A DNA stretch of 64,000 bases from Cohnella sp. SGD-V74 (GCF_003001675.1 NZ_PVYW01000021.1:62001-126000); one strand, 5' to 3'. Positions 24,216 through 33,824 are shown, counted from the stretch's first letter. A program made the numbers and translations. The notes: generated by a model not told the origin, from the letters alone.

Positions 24216-25001
24216 TCAAGGCGATACGAGCGTATAGGAGATTTCTTCGACTTTCCACGCGCCGTCGGTGTACCGCATCATGATCATGCGTTCCACGTTC
24301 ATGCCTCCGGCGTCGCGCGGACTCTCCAGCTGACTGATATAGCCGTAGCCCTCGCCTTTGTAGAAGTAGGTATAAGGCATGGAGACGAACTTATGCTTCG
24401 TGGAGGCTCCGTTGCGCTGAATGAGCTTGTTGATGAACGCATCCGTAAAATAAGGCCGAAAATGGCTCCGAATCTGCTTGTAAGCGGACAGGTCGGCCGA
24501 CTCGTTGGCGGCTTGGACAAGCGCGTTGAGCCGGGACGCGGTAATCGCGGGGAACCGCTCTCCAAGCTGGGTGGAGATCACGACTTTCCGATCGCCGAGC
24601 GAGGCGGAGGCCGTGCCCGTCGAAGCGTCCCAGGATACGGTTCCGCCGAGCGTCTTGGCGACGAACCGGAGCGGGACGTACGTCACGCCTCCCTCCAGCC
24701 GGGAACGGGCGTCCAGCAGGATGCTTTCGCCGTTTACCGTCGCGTAGTCCGAATTGATCGGCAGCGTAATCTCGGTATCTTCCTTCGATATCGCAGCGGT
24801 GTACGTCGCCTGACTCCACTTCACCGTCGCTCCCAACGCCGTGGAGACCGCGCGCAGAGGAATCAACGTACGCCCTTGAACGTATTTTCCCCGGACCTGT
24901 TCAGTGGACGCTTCCTGAGCCGCCGAGGCCTGGCCGGGAACTGCAGCGACCGTCAGAAGCAGCGCCGACGCGAGCAGGGCAACCGTTAATTTCTTCGTCA
25001 T
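24216..25001 (-). CDS. Exported copper amine oxidase N-terminal-domain (stalk) protein
   Basis: 261 residues with a signal peptide (about 1-27, ending ASA) and two Cu_amine_oxidN1-type repeats (GRTLIPLRAVSTALGATVKWSQ and GVTYVPLRFVAKTLGGTVSWDAS), which in Paenibacillaceae are stalk or cell-surface modules without oxidase activity. The C-terminal half has no recognised motif (TYFYKGEGYGYISQLESP). It lies 108 nt after the histidine kinase gene on the same strand and might belong to that operon. Confidence 0.85.
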   Translation of the reverse strand: MTKKLTVALLASALLLTVAAVPGQASAAQEASTEQVRGKYVQGRTLIPLRAVSTALGATVKWSQATYTAAISKEDTEITLPINSDYATVNGESILLDARSRLEGGVTYVPLRFVAKTLGGTVSWDASTGTASASLGDRKVVISTQLGERFPAITASRLNALVQAANESADLSAYKQIRSHFRPYFTDAFINKLIQRNGASTKHKFVSMPYTYFYKGEGYGYISQLESPRDAGGMNVERMIMMRYTDGAWKVEEISYTLVSP

Positions 25002-25109
25002 GGGTTCTTTCCTCCGGAAGGTTTCGTTATGCAGTTGGACGTCCGTTCGGAAGGGAAAGTTGCGCGGGCGACGCCTGTCAAATCCCGGAAGCGGGAGTCC
25101 CGCCCACGT

Positions 25110-26408
25110 CTAGCCCAACTGCACGACGAACGTCGTCGTCTCCCCGGGAACGCTCCTCGCCTGAATTTTACCCCTGTGCTGCTCCACGATCGACTTCGCG
25201 ATGGCCAGACCGAGGCCATATCCTCCTTGCTTGCGCGAGCGGGAGGCGTCCGTGCGGTAGAAGCGGTCGAACACCTTGTCCAGATGCTCGGCCGGGATGC
25301 CCGATCCGCTGTTCGTCACCGCCAGCTGAATATGACCGTGGTGCCGCCGGAGGGTTAATCCGACCGTGCCGTCGGGGCGATTGTACTTGATCGCGTTGTC
25401 CAGCAGAATCATGACTACCTGCTTGATCTGCTCGGCGCTGCCCGTCGCGGTCAACCCGGGCTCGACCGTGTAATCGAGCGACAGCGAACGCTCGAAGATG
25501 ACGGCCTCCATCGCGAGAACGACGCTCTCGACCGCTTCGCTGACGTTGAACGGCACGTGAAGCGTCTCGGCCTTCGAATCATCCATCTGCGTCAAGTACA
25601 GCAGGTCGTTCGTCAGCGTCTTCATGCGCTCGGTCTCCGACTTGATCCGGTGCAGCCACTTGGCCTGCTCGCCGATCGTCTCCGTCTCGTTCGCCAGCAG
25701 AACGTCCGCGTTCGTCTGAATGACGGCCAGCGGCGTCTTGAGCTCATGGGAGGCATCGGCGATGAACCGTTTCTGCTTATCGAACGCCTCCCGAACCGGA
25801 GCGATCGATCGGTTGGCGAAATAGCGGCTTGTCGCGTAGATGACGGCCAGCATGACGAGCGCGACGGCGGCGAACGTATAGATCAGGTTCGTCAAGATTT
25901 TCTGCTGCGCGGTCACGTCCATATAGACAATCATGTATCCGTTCGATTCCGGCTGCGCGCTGTAGGCCCACCGCGTGCCGTCCAGCGTAAAGCGCCCGCC
26001 CTTCGGCGTCTTGGACGCGGCTTTGTCCGCGGCGGTCTCGTAGAATTCGTCCTCCATCCCGAACCGGGAATCGACGCTCAGCAGATTGCCCGAGGCATCC
26101 GTCATCAGGGCGAAGGAGACCGATCGCTCGGGCGGGGAGAACTCCTTCGATCCCCCTTCGAACATCGGCGGTTCTCCGCTGGCTTCGCCTTGAAGCGGCT
26201 GCTCCGGCCCCCCTTTCCAGTCCCCCCCGCGTCCCGGCCCTTCGTTGGCCTTGCGATAAAACTCGGAGACACGGTGAAGCTCCATCTCGATATCTCGATT
26301 AACGTTCTGGAACGTAATCGTATAGATCGAAGCAAACGCGACGAGCATCATGACGGTGATGATGACCATATTCATCAGCAGGAACCGGTTGCGCAGTCTC
26401 GTGAACAT
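25110..26408 (-). CDS. Sensor histidine kinase
   Basis: 432 residues. Two membrane helices (about 10-32 and 166-190) flank an extracytoplasmic sensor of about 130 residues that includes a low-complexity Gly/Pro/Glu stretch. The dimerisation box FIADASHELKTPLAV carries the phospho-accepting His; N (MILLDNAIKYN), G1 (VTNSGSGIPAEHLDKVFDRFYR) and G2 (GGYGLGLAIAKSIVEQH) boxes are complete. It follows the response regulator gene with a one-base overlap. The pair is divergent from the VTC/DUF4956/DUF4353 operon and is its likely regulator. Confidence 0.95.
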   Translation of the reverse strand: MFTRLRNRFLLMNMVIITVMMLVAFASIYTITFQNVNRDIEMELHRVSEFYRKANEGPGRGGDWKGGPEQPLQGEASGEPPMFEGGSKEFSPPERSVSFALMTDASGNLLSVDSRFGMEDEFYETAADKAASKTPKGGRFTLDGTRWAYSAQPESNGYMIVYMDVTAQQKILTNLIYTFAAVALVMLAVIYATSRYFANRSIAPVREAFDKQKRFIADASHELKTPLAVIQTNADVLLANETETIGEQAKWLHRIKSETERMKTLTNDLLYLTQMDDSKAETLHVPFNVSEAVESVVLAMEAVIFERSLSLDYTVEPGLTATGSAEQIKQVVMILLDNAIKYNRPDGTVGLTLRRHHGHIQLAVTNSGSGIPAEHLDKVFDRFYRTDASRSRKQGGYGLGLAIAKSIVEQHRGKIQARSVPGETTTFVVQLG

Positions 26409-27085
26409 CAGTCCGCCGCCTCCAATACGTAGCCGACGCCCCGAATCGTGGAGATGCGGACGGAAGCGTTCAGGAACGCCAATTTTTTTCTCAGGAACGA
26501 GACATAGACTTCCACGTTATTGTGTTCCGCCTCGGAATCGAACCCCCACAGCTTCTCGATGATCTGCTCCTTGGACGTCACCGCCTGCTTCCTCAGAATC
26601 AGAAGCTCCAGCAGCTCGCTCTCCTTCAGAATCAGCTTCAGCTCCTTGCCTTTGCACGACAGCTTCAGATTGGAGGTGTTCAGCTCGATGTCGCCGAACC
26701 GCAGCGCGTCCTCCGGAATGACTTCTCCCTTGCGCCTGAGCGCCGCCCGGATGCGCGCCAGCAGCTCGCCCGTGGCGAACGGCTTGGCGATGTAATCGTC
26801 CGCTCCGTAATCCAGTCCGGCGATTTTATCGTCTATCTCTCCCTTGGCGGTCAGCATAATGACGGGCGTGGACACGCCTTGCCCGCGAATCGCCTTCAAT
26901 AGCGAGATTCCGTCCAGCTCCGGAAGCATGATGTCCAGCAGCAGCAGGTCGTAAATGCCGCTCAGCGCGTTGTCCAGCCCGGACTGGCCGTCGTGAACGG
27001 CGTCGACGGAATAATGCTGTTTTCTCAAAATTTGCGTCAGCGCCTCCGCCAAATTCACTTCGTCTTCCACGATCAATATTCTCAT
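26408..27085 (-). CDS. OmpR-family response regulator
   Basis: 225 residues: receiver domain (1-115) with the acidic pair DE near the start, phospho-acceptor Asp in LLLLDIMLPELDG and Lys in YIAKPFATGELLARI, then a winged-helix DNA-binding domain (125-222, LLILRKQAVTSKEQIIEKLWG, NNVEVYVSFLRKKL, IRGVGYVLE). It is cotranscribed with the kinase gene downstream. A direct repeat upstream may be its binding site. Confidence 0.95.
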   Translation of the reverse strand: MRILIVEDEVNLAEALTQILRKQHYSVDAVHDGQSGLDNALSGIYDLLLLDIMLPELDGISLLKAIRGQGVSTPVIMLTAKGEIDDKIAGLDYGADDYIAKPFATGELLARIRAALRRKGEVIPEDALRFGDIELNTSNLKLSCKGKELKLILKESELLELLILRKQAVTSKEQIIEKLWGFDSEAEHNNVEVYVSFLRKKLAFLNASVRISTIRGVGYVLEAAD

Positions 27086-27138
27086 GGGCCGATCGCCCCT
27101 CTCTTCTGCGTGTTGCCTCTAATTGTAGGGAGCAAACC

Positions 27139-27154
27139 TTTAATCAACCTTAAT
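27139..27154. promoter_or_regulatory. Direct repeat, possible response-regulator box
   Basis: TTAATC occurs twice with a 10-bp period (27139-27144 and 27149-27154) in the 202-bp region between the divergent regulator gene and the VTC operon; on the other strand this reads AAGGTT-N5-AAGGTT. Direct repeats phased by one helical turn are typical of OmpR/PhoB-type sites. Confidence 0.4.
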
Positions 27155-27287
27155 CCTAACATTCCCGGACGGCCCGGAGACAAGATTTTACACCGCGTTA
27201 ACAATTTAAGTTTCGCTAAAGGTTCCCGTTCTAAGCTACAGACAGGGCAAGGCCGAACAGTCGACGACGAAGAAGGGAGTGCCGCAC

Positions 27288-28037
27288 ATGGCGATCGAAG
27301 TGTTCAACCGTTATGAAAACAAGTATCTCATGGATACGAAAGCCTTCTACGGCATCTACAACCGCCTGATGGAATATATGGAGCTCGACGCTCACAACCG
27401 CAACGACAAGTTCTACTCCATCAGCAATCTGTACTACGATACCGACCATCATACGCTGATCCGCGACAGCCTCTCCAAGCCCAAGTATCGGGAAAAGCTG
27501 CGCATCCGGGCTTACGGCGTGCCGGAGCCGGACGCCAAGGTGTACGTGGAACTGAAGAAAAAGGTGTTCGGGCTTGTCAACAAGCGGAGGTCGGCGATGA
27601 GGCTGGACGAGGCTTACGAGTTTGTCCGAACCGGCAGGCCGCCGGCTTATCGGGAGGGCATGAACAAGCAGGTCATCTCCGAGATCGAATATTTCCTGTC
27701 CCGATACGAGCTGCGCCCGATGACGTATCTGGCCTACGATCGGATCGCGATGTTCTGCAAGGGCAATCGCGACCTGCGGATCACGTTCGATACGAATATC
27801 CGCTCCAGACGCAGCGAGCTAAGGCTGGAGGCAGGGGATTACGGCGAGCAGCTGATGGAAAGAGGCCAGTGGCTGATGGAAGTGAAGGCCGAGAAGACGG
27901 TGCCGGTATGGCTCGCGAAGCTGCTGTCGGAGCTGGGCATGTACCGCACGGGCTTCAGCAAATACGGCAACGAATACAAGAAATCGATCCGGTACGCCGA
28001 ACGCGCGGAGCCGGCAAGGGAGAGAATCGTGCTATGA
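27288..28037 (+). CDS. VTC-domain polyphosphate polymerase-like protein
   Basis: 249 residues from the ATG at 27288 (GGGAG 8 nt upstream; the GTG at 27279 touches the SD). It is a stand-alone VTC tunnel domain: RYENKYLMD, SNLYYDT, KPKYREKLRIRAYG, VYVELKKK and the late EVKAE contain the basic and acidic residues that line the triphosphate tunnel of the polyphosphate polymerase and CYTH-type folds. In bacteria this domain is commonly encoded beside DUF4956 and DUF4353/CotH-type genes, as here; the product is not established. Its stop overlaps the next start (ATGA). Confidence 0.88.
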   Translation: MAIEVFNRYENKYLMDTKAFYGIYNRLMEYMELDAHNRNDKFYSISNLYYDTDHHTLIRDSLSKPKYREKLRIRAYGVPEPDAKVYVELKKKVFGLVNKRRSAMRLDEAYEFVRTGRPPAYREGMNKQVISEIEYFLSRYELRPMTYLAYDRIAMFCKGNRDLRITFDTNIRSRRSELRLEAGDYGEQLMERGQWLMEVKAEKTVPVWLAKLLSELGMYRTGFSKYGNEYKKSIRYAERAEPARERIVL

Positions 28038-28714
28038 TCGAAAATTTGTTTAACTCGCTTGCGTCGGACACGGCGCTTACTTTGCAGCAAGCGCTGCTGA
28101 CGTTCGGCATCGCCATCTTGATGGGCGGAGTCATCAGTTGGACTTACATGAAGACGCAGGCGGGCTATTCGCCGAGCTTCACGCTTACGATGACGGTGCT
28201 GCCGGCGATCGTCGCCATCATCATTCTGCTGATCGGCAGCAACATCGCCCGGGCGTTCAGTCTGGCGGGGGCTTTCTCCATCATCCGCTTCCGCAGCGCG
28301 CCGGGCGACTCCAAGGACATCTCTTACGTCCTGTTCTCGATGGCGGCGGGATTGGCTTGCGGCGTCGGCGCTTACGGCTATGCGGCGCTGTTCACGGTCG
28401 GGCTGTGCGGGCTCATGTTCGTGCTGAGGGCGTTGAAGTTCGGCTCCGTCAAGTCGCCGGTCAAGACGCTGAAGATTACGATTCCGGAAAGCCTGGGCTA
28501 TGAGGAGGCGTTCGACGAAGTGTTCCGCAAGTTCAAAGTCGATTACGAGTTGAAAAGGGTGCGCACGACCGAGCTGGGCAGCTTGTACGAGGTCATGTAC
28601 GCGGTGAAGCTTCCTCCGGGCGCCGATCAGAAGGAGTTGCTGGACGCGGTTCGCACACGCAACGGTAATCTCGACATTACGCTGACGATGAGTCCCGTCA
28701 CGCAAGAATATTGA
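28034..28714 (+). CDS. DUF4956 integral membrane protein
   Basis: 226 residues starting at the ATG that overlaps the VTC stop. It has four or five membrane helices (LLTFGIAILMGGVISW, VLPAIVAIIILLIGSNIARAFSLAGAF, VLFSMAAGLACGVGAYGYAALFTVGLCGLMFVL) with the conserved FSIIRFRSAPGDSKDI loop, then a cytoplasmic domain of about 85 residues. DUF4956 proteins form a conserved module with VTC-domain proteins, probably a membrane partner of polymer synthesis or export; the function is unproven. Confidence 0.9.
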   Translation: MIENLFNSLASDTALTLQQALLTFGIAILMGGVISWTYMKTQAGYSPSFTLTMTVLPAIVAIIILLIGSNIARAFSLAGAFSIIRFRSAPGDSKDISYVLFSMAAGLACGVGAYGYAALFTVGLCGLMFVLRALKFGSVKSPVKTLKITIPESLGYEEAFDEVFRKFKVDYELKRVRTTELGSLYEVMYAVKLPPGADQKELLDAVRTRNGNLDITLTMSPVTQEY

Positions 28715-28754
28715 GTTCGATTCGCCATTCACCAATAAGAAAAGAGGGAAAAGC

Positions 28755-30911
28755 ATGAACAATCCAAATAAAGCGAAGCTTATCGCCATTGCGCTCCTGT
28801 CCGCCCTGCTGGCGGCAGGCTGCAGTTCCACATCGGCGGGAAACCCGTCGTCCTCGGCCGCCGCGACCGGTTCGGCAGCGGCGACTGCCGCAAGCGTGCA
28901 GACGGCCGGGGAAGGGGCGGTCGATTCGGTGAAGTACGACGAGGACGACTCGCGAACGGAGTGGAGCGCCGAGAGCGCGACTGCGATCGAGCTGAACGGC
29001 TCGACGGCGACCGTGACCGGCTCCGGTGTCGAGGTCTCTGAGGGCGTCGTGACGATCTCCGCCGCCGGAGATTACGTGCTGAGCGGCAAGCTGGAGGACG
29101 GCCGAATTGTCGTCAACGCTCCGGATAAGGTCGTGCATCTGGTGCTGAACGGAGCGGACGTGACGAGCAAGTCCGGCGCGGCGATCCATCTGGTCGAGGC
29201 GGGCAAAGTCGTCGTGACGCTGCAGGAGGGAACGGAGAACAGCGTGACCGACGCGGCGGTCTACTCGGATACGTCCGACGACGCGCCTACGGCCGCCTTG
29301 TTCAGCAAAGCCGACCTGACGATCAACGGCACGGGCAAGCTGAGCGTGAACGGCAATTATAACGACGGCATCTCCTCCAAGGACGATCTGAAGATCGTGA
29401 GCGGCACTTACGTCGTGAAGGCAGTGGACGACGGACTGGTCGGCAAGGATCTGGTCGCGGTGAAGGACGGAGACCTCTCCATCGACGCGGGCGGGGACGG
29501 CATCAAGTCGACGAACGATACGGACGAAGGCAAGGGCGAGATCGTCGTGGAGGGCGGCAAGTTCGATATTCGGTCGGTGAACGACGCGATCCAGTCCGCG
29601 ACTTCCCTCTTCATCGCCGACGGGGCATTCGGTCTCGTTGCCGGAGGCGGGCATGCGGCTTCGACGAAGACGCATGCCGAGGAGATGCCGGGCGGCGGCT
29701 TCGGCGGTCGGGGACAGGGCTTCGGCCAAGCTCCCGGCGGCATGGAAGGGGCGGCTCCGGGGATGGACGGCGCGCAGCCTCCAGAAGGAGGCGCTGTTCC
29801 GGAAGGCTGGCAGCCGCCTGAAGGAGGGGTTGCTCCGGATGGGGTTGCGGCTCCCCGGCAGGAGGGTTCCGCGGCTGCTCCGACAGAGTCCGCTGCATCG
29901 TCGGAGACGGCCGAAGAGACCGAGTCGACGAGCGCCAAAGGGCTTAAAGCGGCCGGAGCTCTCGTCGTCGCGGGAGGAACATTCGACATCGACGCGGCCG
30001 ACGACGCCGTGCACAGCAATGCGAGCGTCCGGATTGCCGGCGGACAGCTCCGTCTGGCGACGGGAGACGATGCGATCCATGCCGACGCGGCGCTGACCAT
30101 CGAAGGCGGCTCGATCGACATTACGAGCAGCTATGAAGGGCTGGAGAGCGCGAGCATCGCGATATCCGGCGGCGAGACCCGCGTAACCGCGAGCGACGAC
30201 GGCGTGAACGTATCGGACGGCAGCGGCAGCTCGCCGGGAGGCTTCGGAGGAGGCGGCCAAGCGGACAACGGGCTTCTGCTGACGATCTCCGGCGGTTATC
30301 TGGCGGTGGACGCGGGCGGAGACGGACTCGACTCCAACGGTTCGATCAAGATGAGCGGCGGCACCGTTCTCGTCAACGGACCTACGAACAGCGGCAACGG
30401 AGCCCTCGATTATGACGGCACATTCGAGCAGACCGGCGGTCTTCTGATCGCTGCGGGCAGCGCGGGCATGGTGCAGGCTCCGTCCGACAGCTCGACGCAG
30501 CGTTCGGTCATGATGACCTTCCCGCAGGCACAGGAAGCGGGCACGCTGGTGACGATTCGGGACGCCGACGGCGCGACGGTCGCGGCCTTCGCTCCGGCGA
30601 AGGCGTTCCAGACCTTCCTGGTCTCGTCTCCGGAGCTGAAGTCGGGAGCGAGCTACACGCTCTCTACAGGCGGCACGAACGACGGGACAGGGGAAGACGG
30701 CTTCTACGGAACAGGGAAGACAACGGGCGACACGCAGATCGTCGGCTTCGCGCTCGGCGACGGCTCCGTGACCTATGTGAACGAGTCCGGCGTTACGACC
30801 GGCAACGCAGGAGGCATGGGAGGCGGCCGGGGCGGCATGGGAGCCAGACCGGGAGCAGGCGGGGGAGGCCGCGGCGAGAGAGCTCCTTCGACGAATGAAA
30901 CCTCTTCCTGA
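28755..30911 (+). CDS. Carbohydrate-binding DUF4353 lipoprotein
   Basis: 718 residues. The lipobox LLAAGC marks an acylated exported protein. Two long stretches of beta-helix-type repeats (about 75-300 and 400-560; units such as GGKFDIRSVNDAIQS, GGTFDIDAADDAVHS and GGQLRLATGDDAIHA) are the DUF4353 signature, with many Asp residues in regular turn positions that could bind calcium. Between them is a disordered segment rich in Gly, Pro and Ala (about 305-395), and the C-terminus is Gly/Arg-rich. It closes the VTC-DUF4956 operon (40 nt gap). It probably sits at the cell surface and handles a polyanion or glycan; this is inference. Confidence 0.88.
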   Translation: MNNPNKAKLIAIALLSALLAAGCSSTSAGNPSSSAAATGSAAATAASVQTAGEGAVDSVKYDEDDSRTEWSAESATAIELNGSTATVTGSGVEVSEGVVTISAAGDYVLSGKLEDGRIVVNAPDKVVHLVLNGADVTSKSGAAIHLVEAGKVVVTLQEGTENSVTDAAVYSDTSDDAPTAALFSKADLTINGTGKLSVNGNYNDGISSKDDLKIVSGTYVVKAVDDGLVGKDLVAVKDGDLSIDAGGDGIKSTNDTDEGKGEIVVEGGKFDIRSVNDAIQSATSLFIADGAFGLVAGGGHAASTKTHAEEMPGGGFGGRGQGFGQAPGGMEGAAPGMDGAQPPEGGAVPEGWQPPEGGVAPDGVAAPRQEGSAAAPTESAASSETAEETESTSAKGLKAAGALVVAGGTFDIDAADDAVHSNASVRIAGGQLRLATGDDAIHADAALTIEGGSIDITSSYEGLESASIAISGGETRVTASDDGVNVSDGSGSSPGGFGGGGQADNGLLLTISGGYLAVDAGGDGLDSNGSIKMSGGTVLVNGPTNSGNGALDYDGTFEQTGGLLIAAGSAGMVQAPSDSSTQRSVMMTFPQAQEAGTLVTIRDADGATVAAFAPAKAFQTFLVSSPELKSGASYTLSTGGTNDGTGEDGFYGTGKTTGDTQIVGFALGDGSVTYVNESGVTTGNAGGMGGGRGGMGARPGAGGGGRGERAPSTNETSS

Positions 30912-30935
30912 AAAAGCGAAAAACTGCGATAATCG

Positions 30936-31152
30936 GGGGCTGTCCCGTAAGTAGGGATGTACAAAATTATCGATGAAAAAAGTGGGTATCTATCTCCTGG
31001 AGACTGCCTCATACGGTCCTGAAATGACCCTGTTACGGGTCTATCCATTCCAAATTTCAGGGCCGTATAGCATCGGAAGGAGGTAGATACCCATAGGCAA
31101 CTATCCATCGATAATTGTTCTGTACATCTCTTTTTACTTACGGGACAGCCCC
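30936..31152. repeat. Nested palindromic element, copy C (full length)
   Basis: 217 bp bounded by an 18-bp perfect inverted repeat, GGGGCTGTCCCGTAAGTA (30936-30953) and complement (31135-31152). Inside are a second pair (ATTATCGATG / CATCGATAAT), a third (GGGTATCTATCTCCT 30984-30998 with 31078-31092, one G-T pair), a fourth (ATACGGTCCTGAAAT 31011-31025 with 31054-31068) and a central ACCCTGTTACGGGT hairpin. It has no coding potential. It fills most of the 333-bp gap between the DUF4353 and lytS genes. Confidence 0.9.
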
Positions 31153-31244
31153 TTGCGCTATATTCGACCCAACATCTTCCACGGCGAATTTTGCCGATGT
31201 TTTTAGTACAATAACAGGGTAGGACAGACGAAGGGGGAGCGGCC

Positions 31245-33032
31245 ATGGCGAATTTGTTGATATTGATGCTGGAGCGGGTCGGCATTCTGCTCATCTTCGT
31301 GCTGCTGCTCTCGCGAATGGGCTCGTTCCGCAAGCTCATCCACAACGAGCATGCTCTGACGGACAAGCTGTGGCTGATCGCCGTATTCGGCACGTTCGGC
31401 ATCATCAGCAACTATACCGGAATCCAGATTCGGCCGGACGACGTGTCCGCGCATTTTTGGCAGACGGGTGTGGAATACGACGGGGCTCTAGCCAATACGA
31501 GGGTACTGGGCGTGGCGCTGGGCGGGCTGCTCGGCGGGCCTCTGGTCGGCGTCGGGGTCGGCGCCATCGCGGGGCTGCACCGGATGACGCTGGGCGGATT
31601 TACGGCCATCGCGTGCGGCGTCTCCACGATATTGGCCGGCATCGCGACCGGACTGATCGGAAGGAAGTTTCGCAAGAACGGGAAAAATTCCACCTGGCGG
31701 GCGGTCGCGATCGGGATCGTCATGGAATGCTCCCAGATGGCTATCATCCTGCTTGTGGCTCGTCCTTTCGACGCCGCGCTGGAACTGGTCCAAATCATCA
31801 GCGTCCCCATGATCGTCATTAACGGCTTCGGCACGCTGCTGTTCATGCTGATCATTCAATCGATCATGCAGGAAGAGGAACGCACCCGCGCGCTGCAGAC
31901 GCATAAGGCGCTTCATATCGCCGACCGGACGCTGCCGTTCTTCCGGCAAGGCCTGAACGCCCGCTCCTGCAGGGAAGCGGCCGCGATTATTCTTCAGGGG
32001 ACGAACGCCGACGCAATTTCCATTACCGATCAGCATCAAGTGCTGGCGCATGTCGGCGCGGGGTCGGACCACCATATCCCGCTGCAGAGCGTGACGACCC
32101 AGTTGACCAAGAAAGCGCTGGAGCAGGGCCGCATTCTGCTCGCCCGCACCCGGGAGCAGATCCAGTGCACGAACAAAGATTGCGCTCTTCAGGCCGCCAT
32201 TATCCTTCCGCTGAAGGTGCACGGCCAGACTCAGGGCACGTTAAAGCTCTATTTCACGAACGCGAGCGACATGGACAGAGTCGAGAGGGAGTTGGCGGAA
32301 GGGCTGGGCAAGCTGTTCTCCACGCAGCTGGAGCTGGCCGAAGCCGAATCCCGGAGCCGCTTGCTGAAGGACGCCGAGATTAAAGCGCTGCAAGCGCAAG
32401 TTCACCCGCATTTTCTGTTTAACGCGATCAATACGATTTCCGCCCTGTGTCGGACCGATTCCGAGAAAGCGCGCGAGCTGCTGCTGAAGCTGAGCGTCTT
32501 TTTTCGCAGCAATCTCCAAGGAGCCCGTCAGTTTCTCATCCCGCTCAAGAAGGAGCTGGAGCATGTCGAAGCTTTCCTAAGCTTGGAGCGGGCGCGTTTT
32601 CCCGACAAATATGCGATTGAATTGGATATCGATCCCTCGCTCGACGAGGTGCCGATTCCGCCGTTTACGCTGCAGCCTCTCGTGGAGAACGCGCTGCGGC
32701 ATGCGTTCGCGAAGGTGAGGGACAGGAAAGGCCGGGTGACGGTCCGGGCGTTCAAACGGGAGGACAAGGTCGTTCTGATCACGGAGGACAACGGCCGGGG
32801 GATATCGCCCGATCTGTTGGACATGCTGGGTCGCCAGACGGTACAATCCGAGGCGGGCACGGGAACGGCGCTCTATAATATTCGCAAGCGCATTGAGGAA
32901 ATCTATGGGGACGAAGCCGATTTTCGCCTCGAAAGCGAACTCGACAAAGGGACCCGGATCGTCATCTCTTTGCCTCTAAGTCATCATAAATGGGGAGATC
33001 AGCATGTTGAAGGCCTATATCGTGGACGATGA
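31245..33032 (+). CDS. lytS: LytS-family sensor histidine kinase
   Basis: 595 residues. A 5TM-5TMR_LYT membrane sensor (about 1-175, with GALANTRVLGVALGGLLGGPLVGVGVGAIAG and RMTLGGFTAIACGVSTILAG), a GAF domain (about 215-345), and a HisKA_7TM-type kinase with the box VHPHFLFNAINTISALCR and the ATP-binding region QPLVENALRHAF...EDNGRGISPDLL...GTGTALYNIRKRIEEIYG. LytS-type kinases next to pyruvate carriers or CstA proteins sense extracellular pyruvate. The gene overlaps lytT by 29 nt, so the two are coupled. Confidence 0.95.
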   Translation: MANLLILMLERVGILLIFVLLLSRMGSFRKLIHNEHALTDKLWLIAVFGTFGIISNYTGIQIRPDDVSAHFWQTGVEYDGALANTRVLGVALGGLLGGPLVGVGVGAIAGLHRMTLGGFTAIACGVSTILAGIATGLIGRKFRKNGKNSTWRAVAIGIVMECSQMAIILLVARPFDAALELVQIISVPMIVINGFGTLLFMLIIQSIMQEEERTRALQTHKALHIADRTLPFFRQGLNARSCREAAAIILQGTNADAISITDQHQVLAHVGAGSDHHIPLQSVTTQLTKKALEQGRILLARTREQIQCTNKDCALQAAIILPLKVHGQTQGTLKLYFTNASDMDRVERELAEGLGKLFSTQLELAEAESRSRLLKDAEIKALQAQVHPHFLFNAINTISALCRTDSEKARELLLKLSVFFRSNLQGARQFLIPLKKELEHVEAFLSLERARFPDKYAIELDIDPSLDEVPIPPFTLQPLVENALRHAFAKVRDRKGRVTVRAFKREDKVVLITEDNGRGISPDLLDMLGRQTVQSEAGTGTALYNIRKRIEEIYGDEADFRLESELDKGTRIVISLPLSHHKWGDQHVEGLYRGR

Positions 33033-33750
33033 GCCGCTGGCCAGGGACGAATTAACGTATATTCTTCGCCGTCTCAAGCAGGTGGAGGTTGTCGGGGAAG
33101 CGGACAGCATCGAGCGGACGCTTGAGGAGATTCGGACGCTGCGGCCTGACGTCGTCTTTCTGGATATTCAGCTTGCCGAGGACAGCGGCCTGGATCTGGC
33201 GCGCCGTCTGCTGGAATACGAGCATCGGCCGGCCGTCGTGTTCGCCACGGCGTATGACGAGTACGCGCTTAAGGCTTTCGAATTGGAAGCGATCGATTAC
33301 GTGCTCAAGCCGTTCGACGAAGAGCGGATTCGTCAAACCGTGGACAAGCTGACCCGGCTGAAGCTGGGTCGGCAGATCGGCCAACCGGACCGAAGCGAAC
33401 GGAAGACCGCCTCGCCGGAGAAGACGGACAAGCTGGCCATTCTGGAAGACGAACGGTTCATCCTGGTCAGCATCGGCAAAATCGTCTCCATTCACTCCAC
33501 CGAGGGGAAGACGATCATCGCGACCGACGACCGGCAGTATACGGTGACCGAGCCGTTGGTCTCCTTCGAGCAGAAGCTGCAGGGGACGTCGATCGTCCGC
33601 GTCCATCGGGCGTTCCTGGTGAACCTGGACGCCATTGTGGAAATCCAGCCCTGGTTCCATTCCACTTACAATCTGGTCATGAAAGACGGTTCGAAGGTGC
33701 CGGTCAGCCGGACGCACATCAAGGAGCTGAAGCAGTTTATCGGCTTCTGA
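33004..33750 (+). CDS. lytT: LytTR-family response regulator
   Basis: 248 residues: receiver domain (acidic DDEP, phospho-acceptor Asp in VVFLDIQLAEDSG, Lys in YVLKPFDEERI) and a C-terminal LytTR DNA-binding domain (SIVRVHRAFLVNLDAIVEIQPWFHSTYNLVMKDGSKVPVSRTHIKELKQFIG). LytTR proteins bind a pair of direct repeats. It follows lytS and precedes a CstA gene, as in BtsSR-YjiY and LytST-PftAB systems, and presumably activates that transporter gene in response to pyruvate. Confidence 0.95.
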   Translation: MLKAYIVDDEPLARDELTYILRRLKQVEVVGEADSIERTLEEIRTLRPDVVFLDIQLAEDSGLDLARRLLEYEHRPAVVFATAYDEYALKAFELEAIDYVLKPFDEERIRQTVDKLTRLKLGRQIGQPDRSERKTASPEKTDKLAILEDERFILVSIGKIVSIHSTEGKTIIATDDRQYTVTEPLVSFEQKLQGTSIVRVHRAFLVNLDAIVEIQPWFHSTYNLVMKDGSKVPVSRTHIKELKQFIGF

Positions 33751-33824
33751 TGGTCCCGGTCCGGCGTCGCTGCATTTCATCCCGCCATTTTTGCCGCTGG
33801 CCCCGCGACTTGCGCTTTTTGTCC

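Noticed and set aside
30936..31152. Palindromic elements as ordinary Rho-independent terminators
   Set aside because: They exceed 200 bp, contain four or more nested stems and lack the stem/T-run geometry; some lie beside separate good terminators.
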